DNA of 21,096 bases from positions 1 to 21,096 of the IMG/VR virus record IMGVR_UViG_3300034062_004314; one strand, given 5' to 3'. Numbering within the stretch: position 1 is the first letter of the stretch; each line of letters begins with the position of its first letter. The stretch comes from a virus. Positions 13,111 to 19,117 of the stretch are shown piece by piece. The translations under genes and the position numbers were made by a program. Under the pieces are notes generated by a model. It was not told the DNA's origin. It did not search any database and was given only the letters and a program-made list of their open reading frames with translations.

Positions 13111-14583
13111 ATGGCCCAAGAGAACGCCCGAAATGAAAAGCCCTCGCGGGGGGGGGGGGGGGTGATGCGCGTTGCCCTGTATGCCCGCGTGTCCACCGGT
13201 AGCGAAGAGCAGGAGCAGGCGCTGGTGCAGCAGCTCGACCGCCTGCGTGGCGCTGCCGCAGGTCAGAAGGTGCGCGAGTTCATTGACGTGATGAGCGGCG
13301 CCCGCGACGATCGCCCCCAGTTGGCAGCGCTGCTGGCCGCGTGCAAACGGGGTGAAGTTGACCGGGTGATCTGCACCCGCCTTGATCGCCTCAGCCGCTC
13401 CATGGCCCACGGCGCACAGCTGCTGAGCTACTTCAGCGCGGACGACACACCCAGCCTGCTGGCCTTGGATGACTCGCTGGATCTGGCCACGGTGGGCGGG
13501 CGCCTGGTGGCGCGGATGCTGATCAGCCTGGGGCAGGCCGAAACGGAGCGCCTCAGTGAACGGGTCAGCCACGGCCGAGCGTTTCAGCGGCGCAATCTGA
13601 TTCCGCTGGGGCCGGTGGCCCCGTATGGCTACCGCTTCAATGCGGACCGCAGCAACTACGAGCTGGATCCAGAGACGGCCGAGCACGCCCGCGCCGTGAT
13701 GGCCAAGTTCCTGGAAAGTGGCCAGCTGAATCCAACCCTGCGCATGGCGCAAAGTCTGCCCAGGTGCCAGTGGAGCAGCGTCATCGGCCTGCGTGCCTGG
13801 CTGGTGAATCCGTCGTTGATCGGCTGCCGGGTCTACGGCCACGACGAGAAATACAGAGACAAGGACGGCCGGATGAAGACGCGACGTAAAAAGCCTGGCG
13901 TCTACAGCGAGGTCATCCCCGGCGCCCATGAGCCGCTGATCACGCCGTTGGAGCAGGCGCAGGCGGCAGCCTTGCTGGCAGAGCACGCCAACCGCAAGCG
14001 CTCGCCTCTGCTGCCTGGCTACGTGCGGGAATTGACGAAGCTGGTGCATTGCGCCCATTGCGGTCGGGTCATGGGCTACCAGCACCACGTCCGCCTGGGG
14101 CCGGTGTATCTGCGCTGCGTGTACTTCACCTGCAGCGCCAAGCCGAAGAACAGGATCAAGGTGGCCGTGGTGAAGGCTGCGATCTGGGCGCGACTGCGCC
14201 AGGCACGCGAGGAGCTGGTGGCGGTGCAGGTAGGCCACGGCCTCAGTGCCGAACGCTTGGTGGAAGCGCAGCACCTGGAACGCCAGATTCGCGAGTTGCG
14301 GGCGATGGCGGACCCAGAGCTGCAGACCGCGATTGACCGCAAGCTGCAGCGGCTGGCGGTGCTGCTGCAGGAGCAGGCGAGGAACGAGGAAATGGAGCAC
14401 ACGCCCGAACAGATGCGCCAAGCGCTCGGGGATCAGCGCTACTGGGAGCTGGCACAGAACGACCCGCAGCTGACGCGGCGCATGTTCACGGACTACGTGG
14501 AGCGGGTGCTGGTGCGCCATCGCGCAGTTGAAACCGTGGTGCTGCGGCTGGATAAACACGGCGATGCGGCTGCGCCTGCCTAG
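13111..14583 (+). CDS. int: Large serine recombinase (phage integrase)
   Basis: A 490-residue large serine recombinase. The resolvase-type catalytic domain starts MRVALYARVSTGSEEQ, with Ser28 as nucleophile and the conserved arginines in VICTRLDRLSRS. The helix continuing into the recombinase domain has GQAETERLSERVSHGR, and the recombinase domain includes APYGYRF. A zinc ribbon is formed by Cys314, Cys317, Cys336 and Cys341. A long coiled coil follows (about 375-445), the feature that gives directionality to these integrases. It should integrate and excise the phage genome. The first 17 codons include a 15-G tract; a second ATG after the tract (13165) would give the canonical start MRVALYARVS, so either start is possible. 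The gene is flanked by 28-bp repeats. Confidence 0.92.
   Translation: MAQENARNEKPSRGGGGVMRVALYARVSTGSEEQEQALVQQLDRLRGAAAGQKVREFIDVMSGARDDRPQLAALLAACKRGEVDRVICTRLDRLSRSMAHGAQLLSYFSADDTPSLLALDDSLDLATVGGRLVARMLISLGQAETERLSERVSHGRAFQRRNLIPLGPVAPYGYRFNADRSNYELDPETAEHARAVMAKFLESGQLNPTLRMAQSLPRCQWSSVIGLRAWLVNPSLIGCRVYGHDEKYRDKDGRMKTRRKKPGVYSEVIPGAHEPLITPLEQAQAAALLAEHANRKRSPLLPGYVRELTKLVHCAHCGRVMGYQHHVRLGPVYLRCVYFTCSAKPKNRIKVAVVKAAIWARLRQAREELVAVQVGHGLSAERLVEAQHLERQIRELRAMADPELQTAIDRKLQRLAVLLQEQARNEEMEHTPEQMRQALGDQRYWELAQNDPQLTRRMFTDYVERVLVRHRAVETVVLRLDKHGDAAAPA
13148..13162 (+). repeat. 15-base poly-G tract at the start of the recombinase gene
   Basis: Fifteen consecutive G lie between the two possible starts (13111 and 13165), coding for Gly14-17 and part of the flanking codons. 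Length changes would shift the frame of a product begun at 13111 but not of one begun at 13165. The preceding AAAAGCCCTCGC and the tract also form a weak hairpin with TTTT on the minus strand. Confidence 0.85.
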
Positions 14584-14608
14584 GGGTAAGCTACCCACTA
14601 CCGCAGCC
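14581..14608. repeat. Downstream copy of the 28-bp repeat
   Basis: This starts at the TAG stop of the recombinase and ends six bases before the ATG of the next gene. It keeps TAGGG, GCTACC, ACTACCG and AGCC in the same order and spacing as 13083-13109, with four substitutions and one inserted G. Its inverted repeat is degenerate. A shorter relative (TAGGGGAAGCTA) lies at 15279-15290 before the third plus-strand gene. Confidence 0.55.
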
Positions 14609-14614
14609 AAACCA

Positions 14615-15274
14615 ATGGAACACGACCGGTACCAGCACCCCTCGCTAGCCGCCCGCCAACGCTTTGGCCGCACCCTGACGGCCTGGGCCAACCGCAACGG
14701 CTGGATTCACAGCACGCTGCACGAGTGGGGCGAGCAGGCCGGCTTTCCCGCCGTGCGCGATTCCTCTTTCAACCGCCTGCAGAACGCCAAGACCGAGCAG
14801 CCCTCGCCGCTCACGTTCATCCAGCTGGCCCTGGCCAATGCCCGCGTGGCCGAGGGGGACTACAGCGGCATCACAGACCGTCAGCTGAAGGACCGGCTCA
14901 AGGAGTCCGAAGCCATCGCCGACCCGAGCGGCAAGCCGTGGGGTGCCATGGAGTTCTTTGGCCACTTCGTGGGCGAGCTGGACGCACCGGACTGGGCCAC
15001 CGGCCCAAAGCCCCTATCGGTTGAGGAAGCGGCAGACCTCAGCCGTGAGCACCAAGCCCGCTTTGAGTCGATTGCTGCGGCCAAGGGGGTCACGCCTGCG
15101 GCCGGCTGGCGCGAGCTGGATGCCTGCTGCCAGGGCCTAACGGCCAGCCAGCGCGATCTGCTGCGCAATGTCCTGTCGGGTTGGCACAGCTGGACACCGC
15201 AGGAATGGGAAGCGATCTGCGGCACCAACAGCGACCCGGTTGCGGATGCGCTAGCGGCGTGGGAGAAGGCTTGA
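14615..15274 (+). CDS. Putative DNA-binding regulator next to the recombinase, 219 aa
   Basis: I place the start at the ATG 14615-14617, seven bases after the repeat, rather than earlier in the recombinase. The N-terminal 70 residues (ARQRFGRTLTAWANRNGWIH, STLHEWGEQAGFPAVRDSSF, NRLQNAKTEQPSPLTFIQLA) look like a helix-turn-helix module related to XRE-type domains. The rest is a mixed region with KPWGAMEFFGHFVGELDAP and a C-terminal helical part ending ALAAWEKA. The position directly after the integrase and the operator-like repeats suggest a repressor or an integration regulator. No catalytic motif is seen. The assignment is tentative. Confidence 0.55.
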   Translation: MEHDRYQHPSLAARQRFGRTLTAWANRNGWIHSTLHEWGEQAGFPAVRDSSFNRLQNAKTEQPSPLTFIQLALANARVAEGDYSGITDRQLKDRLKESEAIADPSGKPWGAMEFFGHFVGELDAPDWATGPKPLSVEEAADLSREHQARFESIAAAKGVTPAAGWRELDACCQGLTASQRDLLRNVLSGWHSWTPQEWEAICGTNSDPVADALAAWEKA

Positions 15275-15276
15275 CT

Positions 15277-15297
15277 ACTAGGGGAAGCTAGCCTAGT
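15277..15297. promoter_or_regulatory. Inverted repeat before the annealing-protein gene
   Basis: ACTAGG (15277-15282) and CCTAGT (15292-15297) form a 6-bp inverted repeat with a 9-base centre, in the 67-base gap between the 14615 gene and the ATG at 15342. It overlaps the TAGGGGAAGCTA relative of the 28-bp repeat. It is a candidate operator or RNA hairpin; no T-run follows. Confidence 0.4.
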
Positions 15298-15341
15298 GTG
15301 ATCGGGATGCCGCAGCGACGCGGCACCGAGAACCCGCATCC

Positions 15342-16040
15342 ATGACTGACTTCCCCAACCTGGGAGGTGTCATCACACCTGATGACATCTCCAGCAAAGG
15401 CACCGGCAGTTATGCCGCTGACTATGTGAACTGGGCCAAAATCGCCCACCTGCTCCACGTCCATGCCCCCGGCTGGCAGTTTGCGCTGCGCACTGCCCCC
15501 GATGGTGGCCACGCCTGGCAGGCGCCTGATGGCTCCGGCTACGTGGTCGGCTATTTCCAGAACGGCGACCAGATCACGCCTGATTTTCCGCAGGCGTGCA
15601 TGGACAACCGCAACAACCCCATTGCGTCTGAGCGCATTACGGCGCGGACGCTGACCGACACCCACCGCCGCTGCCTCTGCACCGCTGCGGCCTTCACCTT
15701 TGGCCTTGGCTACGAGCTGTGGGCGCGTGTCGAGGTGGAAAACCCCATGCGCGATGACGACGCACCGGCGGCTAGCGCTGCCAAGGCGCAGCCCACCAAA
15801 ACCACCCCAGCCAACTGCCTACCCGGCAACCCAGCCCCTGGCGGCGTACGCCTCAGCGCTGCCGAAGTGCAGGAGCTGGTGCAGGCAGTGGTCAGGCTCA
15901 GCGAAGAGCAGCGCACCGGTGTGGTCGCCGCTTTTCAGGAGCACTTCTGCCTGCCGGCTGACAAGAAGGCCGCCGACTACATCAAGACCGCCGCGCACCG
16001 CGATTTCCTGATGGCACAGATCCATGCCGCAGCCGCCTGA
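15342..16040 (+). CDS. Rad52-like single-strand annealing protein (DUF1071/Sak3-type)
   Basis: A 232-residue protein whose first 135 residues carry the DUF1071-type pattern: YVNWAKIAHLLHVHAPGWQF, then strand-rich HAWQAPDGSGYVVGYF, CMDNRNNPI (cf. PVMDxRNKPI) and DTHRRCLCTAAAFTFGLG (cf. NTAIQRCLVKAIAMHGLG). Proteins of this superfamily form rings and anneal complementary single strands in phage recombination. After about residue 140 a Pro/Thr linker leads to a helical C-terminus (LSAAEVQELVQAVVRLSEEQ), perhaps an interaction domain. The stop shares a base with a following ATG. It probably works with the PD-(D/E)XK nuclease and SSB-like protein of the other block. I judged the family by eye. Confidence 0.72.
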   Translation: MTDFPNLGGVITPDDISSKGTGSYAADYVNWAKIAHLLHVHAPGWQFALRTAPDGGHAWQAPDGSGYVVGYFQNGDQITPDFPQACMDNRNNPIASERITARTLTDTHRRCLCTAAAFTFGLGYELWARVEVENPMRDDDAPAASAAKAQPTKTTPANCLPGNPAPGGVRLSAAEVQELVQAVVRLSEEQRTGVVAAFQEHFCLPADKKAADYIKTAAHRDFLMAQIHAAAA

Positions 16041-16257
16041 TGACCACATCCGACTTGCTCTCGCGCATGTATCCGCTGCCTGCGAGGGCCTTGAGCGAAC
16101 AATCCACGAGGCTTACGCAGATGCTGCATACGATGCCCGCATCACGGCCTATGGCAACATCTGCGCCAAGCGGGCATTGCTCCAGCGGATCCGCGCCGAT
16201 CTCAACCTGCTCCAGCGCTCCGTATCTGCACCGGGTCTGCTGGCTGCTGAATCGTGA
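16024..16257 (+). CDS. Uncharacterised small helical protein, 77 aa
   Basis: The ATG at 16024 lies 17 bases inside the annealing gene. The product is 77 residues, mostly helix: HIRLALAHVSAACEGLERTI, then AYGNICAKRALLQRIRADLN and a short tail. Heptad-like hydrophobic spacing suggests a coiled coil or helical hairpin. A second frame (16040-16480) runs across the same bases; this frame is the better protein for 16024-16257. No function is recognised. Confidence 0.6.
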   Translation: MPQPPDDHIRLALAHVSAACEGLERTIHEAYADAAYDARITAYGNICAKRALLQRIRADLNLLQRSVSAPGLLAAES

Positions 16258-16480
16258 TGGCCTCTACCTGACGCAGGTCTGCGGCACAACGCTGCAATGG
16301 GATGCAAATGCGGACGCTGTACCCCTGGAACATCGCTTTTCTAGCTTTAACCATGCCAAAACGATTTGGCTTCGCCTAAAGGAAATCGCTGCAGTGCAAG
16401 CTGACGGCTTGTCAATTCGCCCTGTTGATTTCTATGCCCACCGCTCTAGCCCTCAACTCTGGTGTGCCTGCGATGACTAG
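16151..16480 (+). CDS. Uncharacterised protein with unclear start
   Basis: The last 75 or so residues (about 16250-16480) look like a genuine protein: DGLYLTQVCGTTLQWDANAD, then FNHAKTIWLRLKEIAAVQAD and PVDFYAHRSSPQLWCACDD. The frame upstream is Ser/Pro-rich and overlaps the 16024 gene, so it is probably not all translated. The last canonical start is the ATG at 16151; the frame is also open to an ATG at 16040 that overlaps the previous stop. A non-canonical start after 16230 is possible. The stop is inside the start region of the RHH gene at 16473. No family is recognised. Confidence 0.45.
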   Translation: MATSAPSGHCSSGSAPISTCSSAPYLHRVCWLLNRDGLYLTQVCGTTLQWDANADAVPLEHRFSSFNHAKTIWLRLKEIAAVQADGLSIRPVDFYAHRSSPQLWCACDD

Positions 16481-16664
16481 CACTAGCGAGGCCCAGCCAC
16501 GTCGCCGCTATGCCCGCAGCACCCGCAGCGTCCAGGTCGGTGTTCACCTCTGGCCTGACGTGATGGAGCTGATTCGCCAGCACGCAGACGAGCATCAGCT
16601 CACCCCCAGCGGCGCCGTGCATGACTGCCTGCGCCGTTACTTCAAGCTTCCTTCCATCTACTGA
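16473..16664 (+). CDS. Ribbon-helix-helix protein, 63 aa
   Basis: From the ATG at 16473 the product has 63 residues. After a basic N-terminus (QPRRRYARSTRS) comes a strand VQVGVHLWPDV, helix 1 MELIRQHADEHQ and helix 2 SGAVHDCLRRYFKL, the RHH/CopG pattern. It is the second free RHH regulator of this phage. Its first 12 bases are shared with the gene at 9647. It may regulate the plus-strand block or be a partner of the 12497 protein. The ATG overlaps the preceding stop region, which suggests coupling. Confidence 0.68.
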   Translation: MTSTSEAQPRRRYARSTRSVQVGVHLWPDVMELIRQHADEHQLTPSGAVHDCLRRYFKLPSIY

Positions 16665-16666
16665 TC

Positions 16667-17011
16667 ATGTCTTCTGATTTCAAAGCCGCCCTGCCAATCC
16701 CCCTTAAGTGGAGCACCAGCGACAACCGCTACGACCAGACCGGCAAGCAGCCGCGTGCGCTGAGCCTGTTCATTCCCCGCGATTCAGCGGTGGCCTTGGC
16801 GCAATACATCATGAACAGCGCTGACGACAACGAACGCCAGAAGACCGGCAAGGTCTGGGACTACGACAAGAAGGCCGAGGTGGAAGTCCAAGGCTTCTAC
16901 ATCAACGGCAAAGGCCGCGAGGGCAACGGCGGCGACTTCGGCACCATCAACCCGGCTTCGACCAAGTGGCTCAACGGCCCGGCTGACACCACCGAAGCCA
17001 TCCCCTTCTGA
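16667..17011 (+). CDS. Uncharacterised protein with SSB-like C-terminal tip, 114 aa
   Basis: The 114-residue product starts MSSDFKAALPIPLKWSTSDN, continues with PRALSLFIPRDSAVALAQYI and a segment with VEVQGFYINGKGREGNGGDF, and ends PADTTEAIPF. The last residues resemble the acidic-hydrophobic tip (DxIPF) by which SSB binds recombination and replication partners. The strand-rich middle could be an OB-like fold, but this is weak. A single-strand binding or replisome partner role is plausible. The stop TGA overlaps the next ATG (TGATG). Confidence 0.55.
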   Translation: MSSDFKAALPIPLKWSTSDNRYDQTGKQPRALSLFIPRDSAVALAQYIMNSADDNERQKTGKVWDYDKKAEVEVQGFYINGKGREGNGGDFGTINPASTKWLNGPADTTEAIPF

Positions 17012-17202
17012 TGCCTGACACCTTCATTGACATCACGCCCGAGTACGGGCGCATTGGCCACGTCTGGTGGATGAACTCCAACCTTTGCAATGGCGTCGTC
17101 GAAACGTCTCCAGGCGTGCTGGAGCGCTGGGACCAGTGGGGTGGCTGGGGGTTTGCTTTTGACTGGTTCCGCCAGATCGAGTTCACCCGCTCGCCGCTCT
17201 GA
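17011..17202 (+). CDS. Uncharacterised Trp-rich small protein, 63 aa
   Basis: A 63-residue protein with unusually many aromatic residues: GRIGHVWWMNSNLCNGVVET and ERWDQWGGWGFAFDWFRQIE. Six or more tryptophans in so short a chain suggest a compact beta-rich fold or a protein-binding surface. It overlaps both neighbours through TGATG junctions, which supports expression in the operon. No family is recognised. Confidence 0.58.
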   Translation: MPDTFIDITPEYGRIGHVWWMNSNLCNGVVETSPGVLERWDQWGGWGFAFDWFRQIEFTRSPL

Positions 17203-17534
17203 TGGCCCAGCGTGAGCGTCTGGCGCTCAGTCGCTACCAGGCCGTTGAGACCTACCGCGATCACAACGGCCGGTGCTTCATCGCCTACAACGACGGCGCC
17301 TGCGTGTTCATCCGAGACCTGCCACAGCTACGGCGGTTCCTCAAGGTGCCCAAAGGTCTGCCAATGCGGGAACGCTTGGACAGCTGGCTTGCGGCCCTGA
17401 GCGATCAGGACGCCAAGCGGCAGCAACCTAGACCCGATGGCCTCAGCCCTGAACAGCTGGCCACCGGGTTTGGCCCTGAAGTCCACGGCCTGCACGAGAC
17501 CGACCCGAACTACCAGACACGCACCGTCATCTGA
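17202..17534 (+). CDS. Uncharacterised protein, 110 aa
   Basis: The product has a compact alpha/beta start (LSRYQAVETYRDHNGRCFIA, YNDGACVFIRDLPQLRRFLK) and a charged helical part (MRERLDSWLAALSDQDAKRQ). It ends with a proline/glycine-rich tail HGLHETDPNYQTRTVI. The N-terminal half looks like a small folded domain and the rest is flexible. It starts and ends in TGATG junctions with its neighbours. I do not recognise the family. Confidence 0.58.
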   Translation: MAQRERLALSRYQAVETYRDHNGRCFIAYNDGACVFIRDLPQLRRFLKVPKGLPMRERLDSWLAALSDQDAKRQQPRPDGLSPEQLATGFGPEVHGLHETDPNYQTRTVI

Positions 17535-17722
17535 TGAATCCTTGCGATCCGCTCGTGCAGCAGGCACGCCAAGACCTTTTGGAAGCGGCCTACATGCTCA
17601 ACGGTCGCGGCAGCGACAACAAGCCTCACCCCATGCGCGGCCTTTACACCGCGCTCACCCTCACCACGGCCTATGACTGCCTCAGCAAAGCCAACCCCAG
17701 CAATCGAGGAACTGCTGGCTGA
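17534..17722 (+). CDS. Uncharacterised small protein, 62 aa
   Basis: A 62-residue product with a helical first part (VQQARQDLLEAAYMLNGRGS), a segment KPHPMRGLYTALTLTTAYD and a short polar end. It overlaps the next small gene by 50 bases in another frame. The TGATG junction with the preceding gene supports it. Function is unknown. Confidence 0.52.
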   Translation: MNPCDPLVQQARQDLLEAAYMLNGRGSDNKPHPMRGLYTALTLTTAYDCLSKANPSNRGTAG

Positions 17723-17837
17723 ATGGTGGCGCGATTCCTATCCGCACGCCGCACCGATCAACAACCAGACCGCTGCCCTTATGACGCAATTTGCGTCCTG
17801 GCTGCTGGCCATGAAGTCCCGCGAAATCAAGCCCTGA
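17673..17837 (+). CDS. Uncharacterised small protein, 54 aa
   Basis: A 54-codon frame from the ATG at 17673 to the TGA at 17835. The product starts MTASAKPTPAIEELLAEWWR and continues DSYPHAAPINNQTAALM, then a helix TQFASWLLAMKSREIKP. It is amphipathic and may be a small helical interaction protein. The end lies one base before the ATG of the sigma-factor gene, so the two are closely coupled. Function is unknown. Confidence 0.55.
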   Translation: MTASAKPTPAIEELLAEWWRDSYPHAAPINNQTAALMTQFASWLLAMKSREIKP

Positions 17838-17838
17838 C

Positions 17839-18747
17839 ATGCACGACAGCTCTGCCGATTGGCTGCTGCACCAATCGCACAACTACCCACTGCTGACCGC
17901 TGAGCAGGAGATCATCTTCAGCCGCCACATCCAGCAATGGCTGCTGCTGCGCAATGCGGCCAACCCCTCAACACGGGAGCAGGCCATCATTCGGCGAGGT
18001 CGCCGCGCCTACGACCGCTTCTTCCTCTCCAACATCCGCATGGTGGTTCACATGGCGAACCGCTATCAGCGTTTCACCGGCACGCTGGGCCTTGACGACC
18101 TGATCCAAGAGGGTCTGATCGGCCTGGAGCGGGCGATCGTCAAATACGACGCGACGCGGGGTTACAAGTTCTCGACCTATGCCTTCAACTGGATCCGCCA
18201 GAGCATCAACCGCAGCCTCAGCAGCAAGAGCCGCACGATCCGCCTGCCGGATAACGCCATCTTGGTGATCAAGAAGGCATTCGACTACATGACCACTTAC
18301 GAGCGGCAGCATGGCCGCCGGCCGACGCTGGAACAGATGGCCGAGCACTGCAACACCAGCCCGCACACCCTGCGCGGGTATCTGCCCCACGGCGCTCCGA
18401 TGATTTCCCTGGACGATCGCGCCCGCAACGACAGCCGCTCCGAGTCGTCAACCCTGCTGGAGCTGATCGCCGATGAGGTCGCCACCAACGAGCTGGATGA
18501 ATACGGCCACATGGCCCCGCTGGTGCAGCAACTGCTGGCCGATCTGCCCGACATGGACCGCGCCATCGTGCAGCGCCTCTACATGAATCCCAATGGTGAG
18601 AGCTGCAGCCTTAAGTCGCTGTCCCAAGAGTTTGGCGTGTCCCGTCAGGCGATCAGCCTGAGGCATCGCAATGCCCTGAGGCGCCTGCGCTTTCAGCTCA
18701 ATCGCGCAGAGCTGCTTGACACTCCAGAGCTGCAATATGCCGCGTAG
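17839..18747 (+). CDS. Phage-encoded sigma-70 family factor
   Basis: A 302-residue sigma factor of group 1/2 style without a long region 1.1. Region 1.2 is near 7-35 (DWLLHQSHNYPLLTAEQE). Region 2 is near 52-137, with RAYDRFFLSNIRMVVHMANR, LDDLIQEGLIGLERAI, KFSTYAFNWIRQSINRSLSS and RTIRLPDN. Region 3 runs near 140-207, with TLEQMAEHCNTSPHTLRGYL. Region 4 is near 227-285 and includes the helix-turn-helix KSLSQEFGVSRQAISLRHRN. All parts needed for core binding and for -10 and -35 recognition look present. It would redirect host RNA polymerase to phage promoters. It is the last gene of the plus-strand block, so it is probably made after early genes. Its promoters are unknown. Confidence 0.9.
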   Translation: MHDSSADWLLHQSHNYPLLTAEQEIIFSRHIQQWLLLRNAANPSTREQAIIRRGRRAYDRFFLSNIRMVVHMANRYQRFTGTLGLDDLIQEGLIGLERAIVKYDATRGYKFSTYAFNWIRQSINRSLSSKSRTIRLPDNAILVIKKAFDYMTTYERQHGRRPTLEQMAEHCNTSPHTLRGYLPHGAPMISLDDRARNDSRSESSTLLELIADEVATNELDEYGHMAPLVQQLLADLPDMDRAIVQRLYMNPNGESCSLKSLSQEFGVSRQAISLRHRNALRRLRFQLNRAELLDTPELQYAA

Positions 18748-18916
18748 CGCTGCGGATGATCAGATCCTGGTGCATGGCCAACTCACACAGCTGCAGCTGC
18801 AGCAGCAGCTTCTGCGCCTGCGCTAGGTCGTAGCCCTCAACAGCTCGCCGCTGACGCTCCAACGTCAACAGGTGCTCTGGCCCCGGCTGCGGGATCATCC
18901 ACTCGCCCCACGTCAT
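18698..18916 (-). CDS. NblA-like small protein (phycobilisome degradation family), 72 aa
   Basis: A 72-residue minus-strand gene whose end overlaps the sigma-factor end by 50 bases. Its middle (PEHLLTLERQRRAVEGYD and LAQAQKLLLQLQLCELAMHQ, then DLIIRSA) fits the two-helix NblA pattern: LTLEQ at the start of helix 1, QAQxLLxQL in helix 2, then MxQDL near its end. NblA binds phycobilisomes and hands them to Clp protease; some freshwater cyanophages carry it. I made this match by eye and the sequence is divergent, so an unrelated helical-hairpin protein is an alternative. A possible promoter (TTGCGC-N17-TATTTT on the minus strand, about 18968-18996) lies upstream. Confidence 0.45.
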   Translation of the reverse strand: MTWGEWMIPQPGPEHLLTLERQRRAVEGYDLAQAQKLLLQLQLCELAMHQDLIIRSATRHIAALECQAALRD

Positions 18917-18940
18917 AGGGAACCTAGGCAGCTGTTCTCT

Positions 18941-19117
18941 ATGTTTCCGGTGGAAAATAAAATAATTGTGGAAAGATTAGAGCGCAACGGTGAAGAAGTC
19001 TGGCGGGTGTGCGGTCTTGGTTACTGCACAGAACACCGCCAGCGGTGGCAGGCTGAAGTGCTGCTGGAATGCCTGCTGGTGGCCAAAGGCTTGTCTACAC
19101 AGTCGGGGTGCAAGTGA
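18941..19117 (+). CDS. Uncharacterised small protein, 58 aa
   Basis: From the ATG at 18941 the product has 58 residues: MFPVENKIIVERLERNGEEV, then WRVCGLGYCTEHRQRWQAEV and LLECLLVAKGL. The pattern of a short beta-hairpin with CGLGYC and a helix is compact, and the cysteines could bind metal. It is divergent from the NblA-like gene, whose leader it adjoins, and its end overlaps the phosphoesterase gene by 23 bases. Function is unknown. Confidence 0.52.
   Translation: MFPVENKIIVERLERNGEEVWRVCGLGYCTEHRQRWQAEVLLECLLVAKGLSTQSGCK

Noticed and set aside
13136-13162. Terminator-like AAAAGCCC...GGG in the recombinase start
   Set aside because: The stem would be three base pairs and no minus-strand gene ends just upstream of it. 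The G tract is treated as a slippage site instead.
13099-14697. 532-codon minus-strand open frame opposite the recombinase
   Set aside because: The recombinase has complete catalytic and zinc-ribbon motifs on the plus strand. The antisense frame is open because of high GC and gives a His/Gln/Leu/Arg-rich sequence.
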